Positions 6,902-14,665 of a DNA stretch of 39,024 bases are shown here, piece by piece. Origin of the DNA: JAGNZR01 sp051652785 (GTDB lineage: Bacteria > Fusobacteriota > Fusobacteriia > Fusobacteriales > Fusobacteriaceae). The position numbers and the translations under genes were made by a program. The DNA lies in assembly GCA_051652785.1 (NCBI GenBank), contig JBOFUX010000062.1, positions 1 to 39,024 of the forward strand, given 5' to 3'. Numbering within the stretch: the stretch's first letter is position 1; every line of letters starts with the position of its first letter. The notes beneath the pieces were generated by a model. It saw only the letters and a program-made list of their open reading frames with translations, ran no database searches and was not told where the DNA came from.

Positions 6902-7838
6902 TTGAAGTATAATAAAGCTTTCAAGTATAGAATACTACCTAATAAAGATCAAGAAATTCTAATCCAAAAGATTTTTGGATGTACTAGATTTGTATACAAT
7001 AAAATCTAAGGTAGAGCCTTAGAAATATACGAACAAGAGGGTGTAAATAAAATAATTACTCCTGCTACTTTGAAAGATGAATTTCAATTTTTGAAAGAAG
7101 TTGATAGCCTAGCACTTGCTAATACTCAATTAAATGTTAGAACTGCATTTACTAATTTCTTTCAAAAAAGAACTAAATTTCCTAAGTTCAAATCTAAAAA
7201 AACAGATAGAAAATCATATACAACTAATTGTGTTAATGGTAATGTTAGATTTGAAAATAAAAAGCTTAAAGTTCCTAAAATTGGACTTCTAAATATTAAA
7301 CTTCATAGAGAGATACCTATTACACATAAAATTAACTCACTTACTATTAGTCAAGAACCTAATGGTGTATACTATGTTTCTATTCTTACTGAATTTGAGC
7401 AAGAAATAATCCTAGTATTAATCGAGAACAACATTGTTGGTCTCGATTTTGCTATGGGAGAACTTTTTGTTAGTTCTGATAACCAAAGAGCTAACTATCC
7501 TCAGTTTTTTAGAAAAGTAGAAGTTAAGTTAAAAAAATTACAAATATCATTATCAAGAAAAATAGAAAAAATTAGAAAAGAAAATCCTAATCAAAAGTTA
7601 GTTCTTTCTAATAATGCTATAAAGATGAAATTAAAAGTTGCAAAACTTCATCAATATATTAAAAATTGATAAATGGTTTCCATCATCTAAAACTTGTTCA
7701 TGTTGTGGCAATGTAAAAACAGAACTTTTATTATCAACTAGAATCTATTCATGTGATAGTTGTAACCTTGAAATAGATAGAGACTTAAATGCAAGTATAA
7801 ATATTCGTGAAGCTGGAAAAAATCTGCTAGCTTATTAA
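6902..7838 (+). pseudogene. tnpB: TnpB (RuvC-like, RNA-guided nuclease family), interrupted and deleted
   Basis: The frame starts at TTG 6902 (KYNKAFKYRILPNKDQEIL) and hits TAA at 7007-7009 (codon 36), where intact relatives read through. The same frame continues to 7669 with the first RuvC aspartate in IVGLDFAMGELFVSSDNQ. It then shifts by +1: the C-terminal part (7638-7838) has DKWFPSSKTCSCCGN, the second zinc pair CDSCNLE and the last RuvC aspartate in DRDLNASIN. The segment normally lying between AKLHQYIKN and DKWFPSSKTC, including the RuvC-II glutamate, is missing (perhaps 60-80 codons, judged from the family). The gene therefore cannot make an active nuclease. Confidence 0.88.
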
Positions 7839-7958
7839 AAATATATCAGAGCAGGGACTGCCCGAAGAGCGTAATTAATATATTTAGCATTGGCTAGATA
7901 CTTCTTACGAAGCCCCCAACTTCAAAAATCATTAGATTTTAAGTGGTGGATAGTTCAC
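7839..7958 (+). ncRNA. Candidate omega-RNA (TnpB guide) and IS right end
   Basis: In IS605-type elements the guide RNA covers the 3' end of tnpB and the right end, with the guide lying just outside the element. Here 7839-7958 has a small hairpin (GGG-actg-CCC, near 7855-7864) and the bulged right-end hairpin (about 7913-7950, loop ATTA) before GTTCAC. Position and folding are suggestive; expression is unproven, and the matching TnpB is dead. Confidence 0.45.
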
Positions 7959-8070
7959 GTGGTGATTTAGATTAATTTTATAAGTGTAGTGTTCTAGATA
8001 AAATGGTAAAAAGGAAAAAAATCTCTTGTAGAGTGAAATTCAAGAAGAAGCAATCTATAATTTGAAACAA
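7959..8070. other. Non-coding stretch between the IS and the exonuclease terminator
   Basis: About 110 bp of AT-rich sequence with no ORF of note and no recognised signal. It includes the DNA just right of the IS cleavage site, which would have been the guide of the element's omega-RNA. Confidence 0.4.
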
Positions 8071-8112
8071 ATAAAAGAAATCTAGAGATTAGTATCTAAA
8101 GATTTCTTTTAT
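8071..8112 (-). terminator. Bidirectional terminator for the exonuclease gene
   Basis: A perfect 13-bp inverted repeat (ATAAAAGAAATCT / AGATTTCTTTTAT) with a 16-base loop. On the minus strand it lies 18 bases past the exonuclease stop; the T-rich 3' arm on the plus strand allows it to stop transcripts from the IS as well. Confidence 0.75.
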
Positions 8113-8130
8113 TTTTAAAATATCATTTTT

Positions 8131-8691
8131 TTATTTTAAAAATCTAAAAAAATGATTAATAAGCTTAGCAGTAGCTCTTATATCTTCTAAGGAATCATGA
8201 GCTTCTAATTCAATATTAAAATGGTTACACCACGTCCCTAATTTATTATTTTCTAATATAGGTATTTTTTTTGAAACTTGTAACCATGGAATAAGGAAAA
8301 GAGGGTCTAATTTTTGACCAATATACCCATACATATATTTATTTTTATTCAATTTAAAAAAATTATTTAACATACGAGCATCAAAATCTACATTGTAGCC
8401 TGCTAGCATAAATTTATCGTTTTTATCAAATTTATCAATGTATTTATCAAAAATTTTGATTAATTGGGAATAAGCTGTTTTTCCATCTGGAAAGGCATTT
8501 ATCTCTTTTAAAGTTCTCTTTTGAATAGCTAAGGCTTCATCTGTTATGTCTGCTCCTTTATGAGGCTTTATATAAAAATTAAACTCTTCCTTTACCTCTT
8601 TTCCTATTCTTATTATTCCACTTATTTGGACAATTGCAGCATTATCAGTTATCCCAGTGGTTTCAGTATCTAAATATAAAATTTTATTCAT
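8131..8691 (-). CDS. 3'-5' exonuclease, DnaQ-like DEDDh family
   Basis: This 186-residue protein hydrolyses nucleotides from 3' ends. The three exonuclease motifs are visible: D8 and E10 in LDTETTG, the YNVDFDARML block (99-108, D104 the likely catalytic aspartate) and HDSLEDIRAT (165-174) with H165 and D170, which gives the DEDDh subtype. There is no polymerase, helicase or BRCT domain, so it is a stand-alone exonuclease like many fusobacterial and clostridial DnaQ-like proteins. Whether it acts on DNA (proofreading, repair) or RNA cannot be decided. GGAGGT precedes the ATG. It is divergent from ymdB across a palindrome and is the only minus-strand gene in the window. Confidence 0.88.
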   Translation of the reverse strand: MNKILYLDTETTGITDNAAIVQISGIIRIGKEVKEEFNFYIKPHKGADITDEALAIQKRTLKEINAFPDGKTAYSQLIKIFDKYIDKFDKNDKFMLAGYNVDFDARMLNNFFKLNKNKYMYGYIGQKLDPLFLIPWLQVSKKIPILENNKLGTWCNHFNIELEAHDSLEDIRATAKLINHFFRFLK

Positions 8692-8724
8692 AGTACCTCC
8701 AAATTTTGACTAAATTTGATTAGT

Positions 8725-8762
8725 ATTAATAATTTATAATTATTTTATCATAAATTATTAAT
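8725..8762. promoter_or_regulatory. 13-bp palindrome in the divergent exonuclease/ymdB intergenic region
   Basis: A perfect inverted repeat ATTAATAATTTAT (8725-8737) and ATAAATTATTAAT (8750-8762) with a 12-base spacer. It sits 34 bases upstream of the exonuclease start and 25 bases left of the ymdB -35 box, where an operator could affect either promoter. AT-only palindromes arise easily in such DNA, so function is uncertain. Confidence 0.4.
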
Positions 8763-8786
8763 GAAAATCAAATTTATAAAAGTAAA

Positions 8787-8815
8787 TTCAAAAAATTTGA
8801 TTTTTATGTTATAAT
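8787..8815 (+). promoter_or_regulatory. Promoter of the ymdB-prmA-cmk operon
   Basis: TTCAAA (8787-8792), 17-base spacer, TATAAT (8810-8815). The -10 is perfect and the -35 is moderate. Transcription would begin near 8822, about 68 bases before the ymdB ATG, leaving a leader that contains the hairpin at 8845-8866. Confidence 0.6.
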
Positions 8816-8844
8816 CTATTAGTTAATATAAAAGAAAATTAATG

Positions 8845-8866
8845 AACAATTTCTTATGAAATTGTT
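8845..8866 (+). promoter_or_regulatory. Leader hairpin before ymdB
   Basis: A 9-bp perfect stem AACAATTTC / GAAATTGTT with a TTAT loop in the predicted 5' leader, 23 bases before the ATG. There is no T-tract after it, so it is not a standard terminator; it may stabilise the message or be chance. Confidence 0.3.
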
Positions 8867-8889
8867 ATAAAATATGAAAGGAAGTAAGG

Positions 8890-9678
8890 ATGAAAATTTT
8901 AGTAATAGGTGATGTGGTAGGAAGTTCAGGAAGAGATGCTTTATCGGCATATATTTCAAAGAAAAGAAAAGAATATGACTTTATTGTTGTTAATGGAGAG
9001 AATAGTGCATCAGGAAAAGGGATAACAGGAAAAATAGCTGATGAATTTTTTTGTTGGGGAATAGACGTGATAACTAGTGGAAATCACATTTGGGATAAAA
9101 GAGAAATATATACATATATAGAAGGAAATGGTAGATTACTGAGACCTCACAACTACCCTAAAGGAGTACCAGGAAAAGGATATACGATTCAAAGAACATC
9201 AAAAGGAGAAAAAATAGCAGTTGTATCATTACAAGGTAGAATTTTTATGAATCCTATTGATTGCCCTTTTGTTCTTGGGAAAGAATTAATAGACGAAATA
9301 AAAAAAGAAACAAAATTTATTATAGTAGACTTTCATGCAGAAGCTACATCAGAAAAAATAGCACTTGGTAAATATTTTGATGGAAAAGTTTCTTTAGTTT
9401 ATGGAACACATACTCATGTTCAAACTGCAGATGAAAAAATCTTGCCAGAAGGAACTGGATATATAACAGATGTAGGGATGACAGGTCCTGATAGTGGTGT
9501 AATTGGTACTCAACTAGAGAGCGTTCTTCCAAGATTTTTAACAGGACTTCCTCAAAAGTTTGAGATGGCTGAAGGAAGTGTTAGATTAAATGGAATTTCT
9601 GTTGTTTTAGATGATGAAACTGGAGATTGCGTATCTATTGAAAGAATAAATATTGGAGATGCAGAACTAAAGTACTAA
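8890..9678 (+). CDS. ymdB: YmdB-type metallophosphoesterase (TIGR00282)
   Basis: This 262-residue cytosolic protein belongs to the YmdB family, dimetal phosphodiesterases; the Bacillus member hydrolyses 2',3'-cyclic nucleotides and affects RNA turnover and developmental choices. Metal-site motifs are intact: GDVVG with D8, NGENSASGKG (35-44) with E37 and N38, SGNHIWDK (63-70) with H66, DFHAEATSEK (147-156) with H149, and GTHTHVQTAD (172-181) with H174 and H176. The length matches the family (about 260). It leads an operon with prmA, 14 bases downstream. In many Firmicutes ymdB lies beside rny, but no rny is seen here. The biological substrate in this organism is unknown. Confidence 0.93.
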   Translation: MKILVIGDVVGSSGRDALSAYISKKRKEYDFIVVNGENSASGKGITGKIADEFFCWGIDVITSGNHIWDKREIYTYIEGNGRLLRPHNYPKGVPGKGYTIQRTSKGEKIAVVSLQGRIFMNPIDCPFVLGKELIDEIKKETKFIIVDFHAEATSEKIALGKYFDGKVSLVYGTHTHVQTADEKILPEGTGYITDVGMTGPDSGVIGTQLESVLPRFLTGLPQKFEMAEGSVRLNGISVVLDDETGDCVSIERINIGDAELKY

Positions 9679-9692
9679 AACACGGAGGCAAA

Positions 9693-10625
9693 ATGAAAGT
9701 TAATGAGATAAGAGTTATATTTGAAAGTGAAGATATAATAAAAACAAGGGAAGAAGTCTCTAAAATTTTTTATGATTTTGGAGCAACAGGATTAAAAATA
9801 GAGGAACCTTTATTAAATTTAAATCCCTTAGATTATTATAGAGATGCAAAAGAATTTTCTGATATTGATAATGCTGTTTCAGCATATTATCCAGGAAATT
9901 TTTATTCTGAAAAAAGAAATATTGAAATAAAAAAAAAGTTATCAGAAATTTTTGATGAAAGAGATGATGTAGTTTATAATGTTAGCATATGCTCTTATGA
10001 AGAGGAAGATTATCAAAACTCGTGGAAGCATCACTTGTTCCCAGAGAAAATTAGTGAAAGATTTGTTGTAAAACCAACTTGGCGAGAGTATACTTCTGAA
10101 GACTCAGAGTTAGTGATAGAACTTGATCCAGGAAGAGCATTTGGAACAGGTTCACACTCAACGACTTCTCTTTGTGTTAAAATAATGGAAGAGCAAATAT
10201 CAGAAAATAATATATCAGTTTTAGATATTGGAACAGGGTCAGGTATATTAATGATAGTAGCAGCAAAATTGGGAGCAAAGAAAGTAGTGGGAATAGACAT
10301 AGACGAGTTAGCAGTTGAGGTGGCACAAGAAAATATGGAATTAAATAAAATAGATAAAACTCAATTTGAAGTAATAAAAGGAGACTTGATTTCAAGTTTG
10401 AAAGATGAAAAATTTGATTTTGTAGTAGCTAATATTTTATCTGATGTAATTCTTTTACTTCTTCAAGATATTTCAAAAGTTATAAAAATAGGAGGAAAAA
10501 TAATCCTATCTGGAATTATAGATGAAAAAGAACATAGAATAGTAAAAGAAATTGAAAAAATAGGATATAAAATATTAGAGATAAAAAAAGAAAAGGAATG
10601 GAGAGCTATATTGGTTCAAGCTTAA
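9693..10625 (+). CDS. prmA: Ribosomal protein L11 methyltransferase
   Basis: This 310-residue enzyme uses S-adenosylmethionine to methylate ribosomal protein L11. The N-terminal domain (1-110) binds the substrate and shows the usual EEEDYQNSWKHH segment (103-114). The Rossmann-type methyltransferase domain has ELDPGRAFGTGSHSTT (143-158), the SAM loop VLDIGTGSGIL (176-186) and VANIL as the N-P-P-Y-like motif. Length is typical (about 310). It follows ymdB by 14 bases with GGAGG before the ATG and precedes cmk by 45 bases. Confidence 0.93.
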   Translation: MKVNEIRVIFESEDIIKTREEVSKIFYDFGATGLKIEEPLLNLNPLDYYRDAKEFSDIDNAVSAYYPGNFYSEKRNIEIKKKLSEIFDERDDVVYNVSICSYEEEDYQNSWKHHLFPEKISERFVVKPTWREYTSEDSELVIELDPGRAFGTGSHSTTSLCVKIMEEQISENNISVLDIGTGSGILMIVAAKLGAKKVVGIDIDELAVEVAQENMELNKIDKTQFEVIKGDLISSLKDEKFDFVVANILSDVILLLLQDISKVIKIGGKIILSGIIDEKEHRIVKEIEKIGYKILEIKKEKEWRAILVQA

Positions 10626-10670
10626 TGAAAAAAGAAAGTTATAATCTTAAATATTTAGGAGAGGAATAAT

Positions 10671-11342
10671 ATGAGCTTAAAAAAATCAATGACTATAGCA
10701 ATAGACGGTCCTGCTGGAAGCGGGAAAAGTACAATAGCAAAAATATTGGCAAGTCAATATAAGATGACCTATTTAGATACAGGGGCTATGTATAGAATGG
10801 TAACTTATTATTTTTTAGAGAATAAATTAAATATGAAAGAAGAAAAAAATATTTTTGATGTCTTAAAAAACATTAATATGGACATAGTTGGAGATAAATT
10901 TATTGTAAATGGAAAAGATGTAACCATAGAAATAAGAACACCTATGGTTACTAAATTTGTTTCAGAAGTTGCTGCAATAAAAGAAGTAAGAGAAAAGCTG
11001 GTAGAACTCCAAAGGGAAATATCAAAAGGAAAAAAAACTATTTTAGATGGAAGAGATATAGGAACAGTTGTATTTCCAAAAGCTGATTTAAAAATCTACT
11101 TAATGGCTTCACCAGAAGAAAGAGCTAAACGACGAGTTGAAGATTATAAGAATAGAGGGATTCAAAGTGGAAATTTTCAAGAAGTTTTAGAGGCTATAAT
11201 AAAAAGAGATTATTTAGATTCTACAAGGTCAGAAAGTCCTCTAAAAAGAGCAAAAGATGCAATAGAAATAGACTCAAGCAAAATGAATACAAAAGAAGTT
11301 TGTGAAATAATATCGAAATATATTGATGAAATAGAGGGATAA
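10671..11342 (+). CDS. cmk: Cytidylate kinase
   Basis: This 223-residue kinase phosphorylates CMP and dCMP with ATP to make the diphosphates. It has the P-loop GPAGSGKST (13-21), the substrate-binding YLDTGAMYR (34-42), TRSESPLKRA near the C terminus and DGRDIGTVVFP (126-136), all characteristic of bacterial Cmk. The length matches the family (215-230). The ribosome binding site AGGAG lies 8 bases before the ATG. The stop is 2 bases from the waaA ATG, so the two are co-translated; a cmk-envelope pairing may only be operon packing. Confidence 0.94.
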   Translation: MSLKKSMTIAIDGPAGSGKSTIAKILASQYKMTYLDTGAMYRMVTYYFLENKLNMKEEKNIFDVLKNINMDIVGDKFIVNGKDVTIEIRTPMVTKFVSEVAAIKEVREKLVELQREISKGKKTILDGRDIGTVVFPKADLKIYLMASPEERAKRRVEDYKNRGIQSGNFQEVLEAIIKRDYLDSTRSESPLKRAKDAIEIDSSKMNTKEVCEIISKYIDEIEG

Positions 11343-11344
11343 TT

Positions 11345-12586
11345 ATGTTATATAATATTTTAAGAGTTTTTATAGTTTTTCCTTTATGCTTTTTAATAAA
11401 ATTATTTAGTAAAAAGAAAAAGGAATTTATTGAAAAAAGAATAAATCAAGATTTTAATTTATTAAAAAAAGAAAAAAGTATTTGGATACACTGTTCTTCC
11501 ATGGGAGAAGTTAATCTCTCTGAACCACTGGTAAAAAAACTTTTAGAGGAAAAAGATGAGCAAATCTTAATATCAGTTTTTACAGATACAGGATATGAAA
11601 ATGCTAAAAGAAAATATGAAAAATTTAGTGAAGTAACAGTTATTTATTTCCCATTAGATTCTTATTTTAAGATAAAAAAAATATTATCGAAAATTAATTT
11701 ATCTTTATTAATAATAATTGAAACTGAGATATGGCCAAATTTAATAGAATTATGTTCAAAAAAATCCAAAGTAATTTTTTTAAATGGAAGAATATCAGAT
11801 AAGTCTTTAAAAAAATATAAAAAGGTTAGGTTTTTTCTAAAACCTCTATTCAATAAAGTTTCAGGTTTTTATATGCAGTCTGAATTAGATGAAAAAAGAA
11901 TTGTAATGTTAGGAGCTCAAGAAAAAAAAGTAGAGATTTTAGGAAATTTAAAATTTTGTATAAGTTTTGAAGAATATTCAGATTTAGAAAAAGAAAAACT
12001 TAAAAAAAAATTATTTGTAGAAAATAGAAAAGTAATAGTACTTGGTAGCACCAGAGAATTAGAAGAGGAAAAAATATTAAAAAATACTAACTGTAATGTT
12101 GATGAGAGACTTATTATTATAGTTCCAAGGCATTTAAAAAGAGTTGACGAGGTTATTGATGTTGTGGAAAAATATAAGCTAAGTTATGAAAAATACTCAA
12201 CTTTAGAAAATTATAATATTTCAGAAAAGAAACAAATTATAATTGTGGATAAAATGGGACTTTTAAGAAAGTTTTATTCCATTGCAGACGTAGTTTTTGT
12301 GGGTGGAACACTTGTAAATATAGGTGGTCATTCTCTTCTTGAACCTATTTATTATGGAAAAATACCTATTTTTGGAAAATATATTCAAAATGTTAAAGAT
12401 ATTTCAAAGGAACTTGTGAGAAGGAAAATTGGAATTCAACTTGACTGTTGCTGTGATTTTGAAATAGCTGTGAATGAGGTATTAGGGAGTGTTTCTAAAG
12501 ATAGAGAGATTAAAGAGTTATTTGAAAAAAATAAAAATGTAATTAATAACGTCATATTTAAAATAGAAAATTTAATTAAAAATTAA
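11345..12586 (+). CDS. waaA: Kdo transferase (3-deoxy-D-manno-octulosonate transferase)
   Basis: This 413-residue inner-membrane glycosyltransferase (GT30) attaches Kdo from CMP-Kdo to the lipid A precursor. One N-terminal hydrophobic anchor (about 5-21) is followed by basic residues. Conserved blocks: IHCSSMGEVN with the catalytic base E55, ETEIWPNL (126-133), FLNGRIS (145-151), VLGSTRELEEE (232-242), VPRHLKR (260-266) and GGTLVNIGGHSLLEP (320-334), the sugar-nucleotide site. It shows that this organism builds lipopolysaccharide or lipooligosaccharide, consistent with lpxD in the same window. The number of Kdo residues added cannot be read from sequence. Confidence 0.92.
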   Translation: MLYNILRVFIVFPLCFLIKLFSKKKKEFIEKRINQDFNLLKKEKSIWIHCSSMGEVNLSEPLVKKLLEEKDEQILISVFTDTGYENAKRKYEKFSEVTVIYFPLDSYFKIKKILSKINLSLLIIIETEIWPNLIELCSKKSKVIFLNGRISDKSLKKYKKVRFFLKPLFNKVSGFYMQSELDEKRIVMLGAQEKKVEILGNLKFCISFEEYSDLEKEKLKKKLFVENRKVIVLGSTRELEEEKILKNTNCNVDERLIIIVPRHLKRVDEVIDVVEKYKLSYEKYSTLENYNISEKKQIIIVDKMGLLRKFYSIADVVFVGGTLVNIGGHSLLEPIYYGKIPIFGKYIQNVKDISKELVRRKIGIQLDCCCDFEIAVNEVLGSVSKDREIKELFEKNKNVINNVIFKIENLIKN

Positions 12587-12608
12587 TAAATCTTGGAGGC
12601 AAAAGGTT

Positions 12609-13304
12609 ATGGAAAACAATATAGATGATTTATGGCAACATTTTTTTACATTTCCAAGAAAAAATTATAATCCATATGTAATAAAAATGCTAGATTATCC
12701 AGAATATTTAGGTTATGATAAAGAAAAAATAAATAAAACAAAAGAGAAGTGGAACCTTCATTTTAGGAATGATAACCCTTTATATCTTGAAATAGGTTCA
12801 GGAAGTGGAAATTTTACAAACGGTATGAGTGAAAGACATAAGGACAGGAATTATTTAGCTTTGGAATTAAGATTTAAAAGATTAGTGATGTCAGCTGATA
12901 AAGCTAAAAGAAGAGAAGCAAAGAATATTTTCTTTATAAGAAAAAAAGCAGAAAAAATAGAAAATTTTATAGGTGAAAATGAGCTAGAAGGAGTCTATAT
13001 AAATTTTGCAGATCCGTGGGATGAAAAAATAAAAAATAGAGTAATTCAAGCTAGCTTATTCAAAAACTTAGATAAACCTTTGAAGGTGGGAGGAAAAATT
13101 TTTATAAAAACAGATCATGATGGATATTATTCTGATATATTAGAACTTATAACAGAATTTGATAATTATCAAATTATTTATAATACCTCAGACTTGCATA
13201 ACACAGAAAAGGCAGTTGACAATATAAAAACAGAATTTGAGGAGCTATTTTTATGTAAACATAACAAAAATATTAATTATATAGAAATTTTAAAAATAAA
13301 ATAA
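12609..13304 (+). CDS. trmB: tRNA (guanine-N7-)-methyltransferase
   Basis: This 231-residue enzyme makes m7G46 in tRNA variable loops using SAM. It has the SAM motif LEIGSGSGNF (60-69), the E-L-R acidic block LALELRFKRL (83-92), RKKAEKI (111-117) and NFADPWDEK (132-140), the family's substrate motif with D-P-W. The N-terminal extension of about 55 residues is common in TrmB. GGAGG lies before the ATG. The tail lacks nothing recognisable. It sits between waaA and purA in the operon. Confidence 0.92.
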   Translation: MENNIDDLWQHFFTFPRKNYNPYVIKMLDYPEYLGYDKEKINKTKEKWNLHFRNDNPLYLEIGSGSGNFTNGMSERHKDRNYLALELRFKRLVMSADKAKRREAKNIFFIRKKAEKIENFIGENELEGVYINFADPWDEKIKNRVIQASLFKNLDKPLKVGGKIFIKTDHDGYYSDILELITEFDNYQIIYNTSDLHNTEKAVDNIKTEFEELFLCKHNKNINYIEILKIK

Positions 13305-13347
13305 TTAATATTAACATAAAATTCAACAAAATTTAGGAGGAAAAATC

Positions 13348-14631
13348 ATGGCAGGTTATGTAGTTGTAGGAACACAATGGGGCGACGAAGGAAAAGGTAA
13401 AATTATTGATGTTTTAGGACATAAAGCAGATTATGTTGTAAGATTTCAAGGTGGAAATAATGCAGGTCATACAGTTGTAGTTAATGGAGAAAAATTTATA
13501 CTTCATCTACTACCTTCAGGGATGCTACACGGAAATGGAAAATGTATAATAGGACCAGGAGTTGTTGTAGACCCTAAAGTTTTACTAAAAGAATTATCTG
13601 TGTTAGAGGCTAAAGGGGCAAAAACAGATCATTTATTTATTAGTGATAGAGCACAACTTATAATGCCTTATCATGTAGCATTAGATATACTAAAAGAGGA
13701 ATCAGCAGCTGAAGCAAATAAAATAGGAACGACAAAAAGAGGAATTGGACCATGTTATGCAGATAAAATTTCAAGATGTGGAATAAGAATGATAGATTTA
13801 CTTGATATGAAGCTGTTTTCAGAAAAATTAAAACTAAATTTAGAAGAAAAAAATATGATTTTTAATAAAATTTATAATGCTCCCTCTCTTAGTTACGGAG
13901 AAATTTTAGAAGACTATAAGGGATATACAGAACTGTTAAAACATAGGATAATCGATTCTACCCCAATTATACATAAAGCTTTAAAAGATGATAAATTTGT
14001 GTTGTTTGAGGGAGCTCAAGCTATGATGTTAGATATTGACCATGGAAATTATCCATTTGTTACCTCCTCGTCTCCCACAGCAGGAGGAGTTACAGTAGGG
14101 GCTGGAGTATCACCTAGAAGTATAAATAGAATAATAGGAGTAATGAAAGCCTATACAACTAAAGTAGGAGCAGGTCCTTTTGTTACTGAACTAAATGATA
14201 AAATGGGAGAAACATTGAGAGCAGTAGGAAATGAATATGGAGCAACAACTGGTAGACCAAGAAGATGTGGATGGTTAGACCTAGTTGTAGGAAAATATGC
14301 AACTGATATAAATGGACTTACCGATATAGTGATAACAAAAATAGATTGTTTAAGTGGATTGGATACAATAAAAATATGTATAGCTTATGAAATTGATGGA
14401 AAAATACATACTTCAATTCCAGCCTCCACCGAATCATTAATGAGGGCTAAACCAGTATACGAAGAATTACCTGGTTGGAAAGAGGATATAACTCAAATGA
14501 AGAACTATGAGGAGTTACCAGAAAATTGTAAAAAATATATAAAAAGAATGGAGGAGTTTTTAGAGTGTCAAATAACTGTAGTTTCAGTTGGACCAGATAG
14601 AACTCAAAATATATTTTTAAAAGAGATATAG
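13348..14631 (+). CDS. purA: Adenylosuccinate synthetase
   Basis: This 427-residue enzyme condenses IMP with aspartate using GTP, the first step from IMP to AMP. Visible motifs are VGTQWGDEGKGKI (7-19) with catalytic D13, GGNNAGHTVVV containing H41, GTTKRGIGPCYADK (around 130-143), the long GAQAMMLDIDHGNYPFVTSS block and TTGRPRRCGWLD with the IMP-binding arginines. The length is the standard 427-430. AGGAGG lies 6 bases before the ATG. It is followed at 34 bases by the MATE gene. Confidence 0.96.
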   Translation: MAGYVVVGTQWGDEGKGKIIDVLGHKADYVVRFQGGNNAGHTVVVNGEKFILHLLPSGMLHGNGKCIIGPGVVVDPKVLLKELSVLEAKGAKTDHLFISDRAQLIMPYHVALDILKEESAAEANKIGTTKRGIGPCYADKISRCGIRMIDLLDMKLFSEKLKLNLEEKNMIFNKIYNAPSLSYGEILEDYKGYTELLKHRIIDSTPIIHKALKDDKFVLFEGAQAMMLDIDHGNYPFVTSSSPTAGGVTVGAGVSPRSINRIIGVMKAYTTKVGAGPFVTELNDKMGETLRAVGNEYGATTGRPRRCGWLDLVVGKYATDINGLTDIVITKIDCLSGLDTIKICIAYEIDGKIHTSIPASTESLMRAKPVYEELPGWKEDITQMKNYEELPENCKKYIKRMEEFLECQITVVSVGPDRTQNIFLKEI

Positions 14632-14665
14632 ATTAAGAATTGTTAGTAAAATAAAAGGGGGGGAA

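Larger units (their letters stand above)
6372..7958 (+). mobile_element. Decayed IS200/IS605-type insertion sequence (tnpA + tnpB)
   Basis: The left end has the hairpin CCACC-tctata-GGTGG (6386-6401), the right end a bulged hairpin around 7913-7950 and then GTTCAC (7953-7958), a probable right cleavage site. Between them lie tnpA and tnpB in the usual IS605 order on one strand. No terminal inverted repeats or target duplication are expected for this family, so the outer limits are approximate. Both proteins are damaged: TnpA has lost one HUH histidine, and TnpB has a stop at codon 36 plus a frameshifting internal deletion. The copy should be unable to move by itself but might be mobilised in trans by an intact relative. 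Confidence 0.85.

Noticed and set aside
6902..7838. Dead TnpB repurposed as an RNA-guided transcription factor (TldR-like)
   Set aside because: Known repurposed TnpBs keep one intact frame. This copy has an early stop and a frameshifting deletion, so no full RNA-binding protein can be made.
8845..8866. Riboswitch in the ymdB leader
   Set aside because: Only one simple AT-rich hairpin is present, with no conserved aptamer sequence or terminator alternative.
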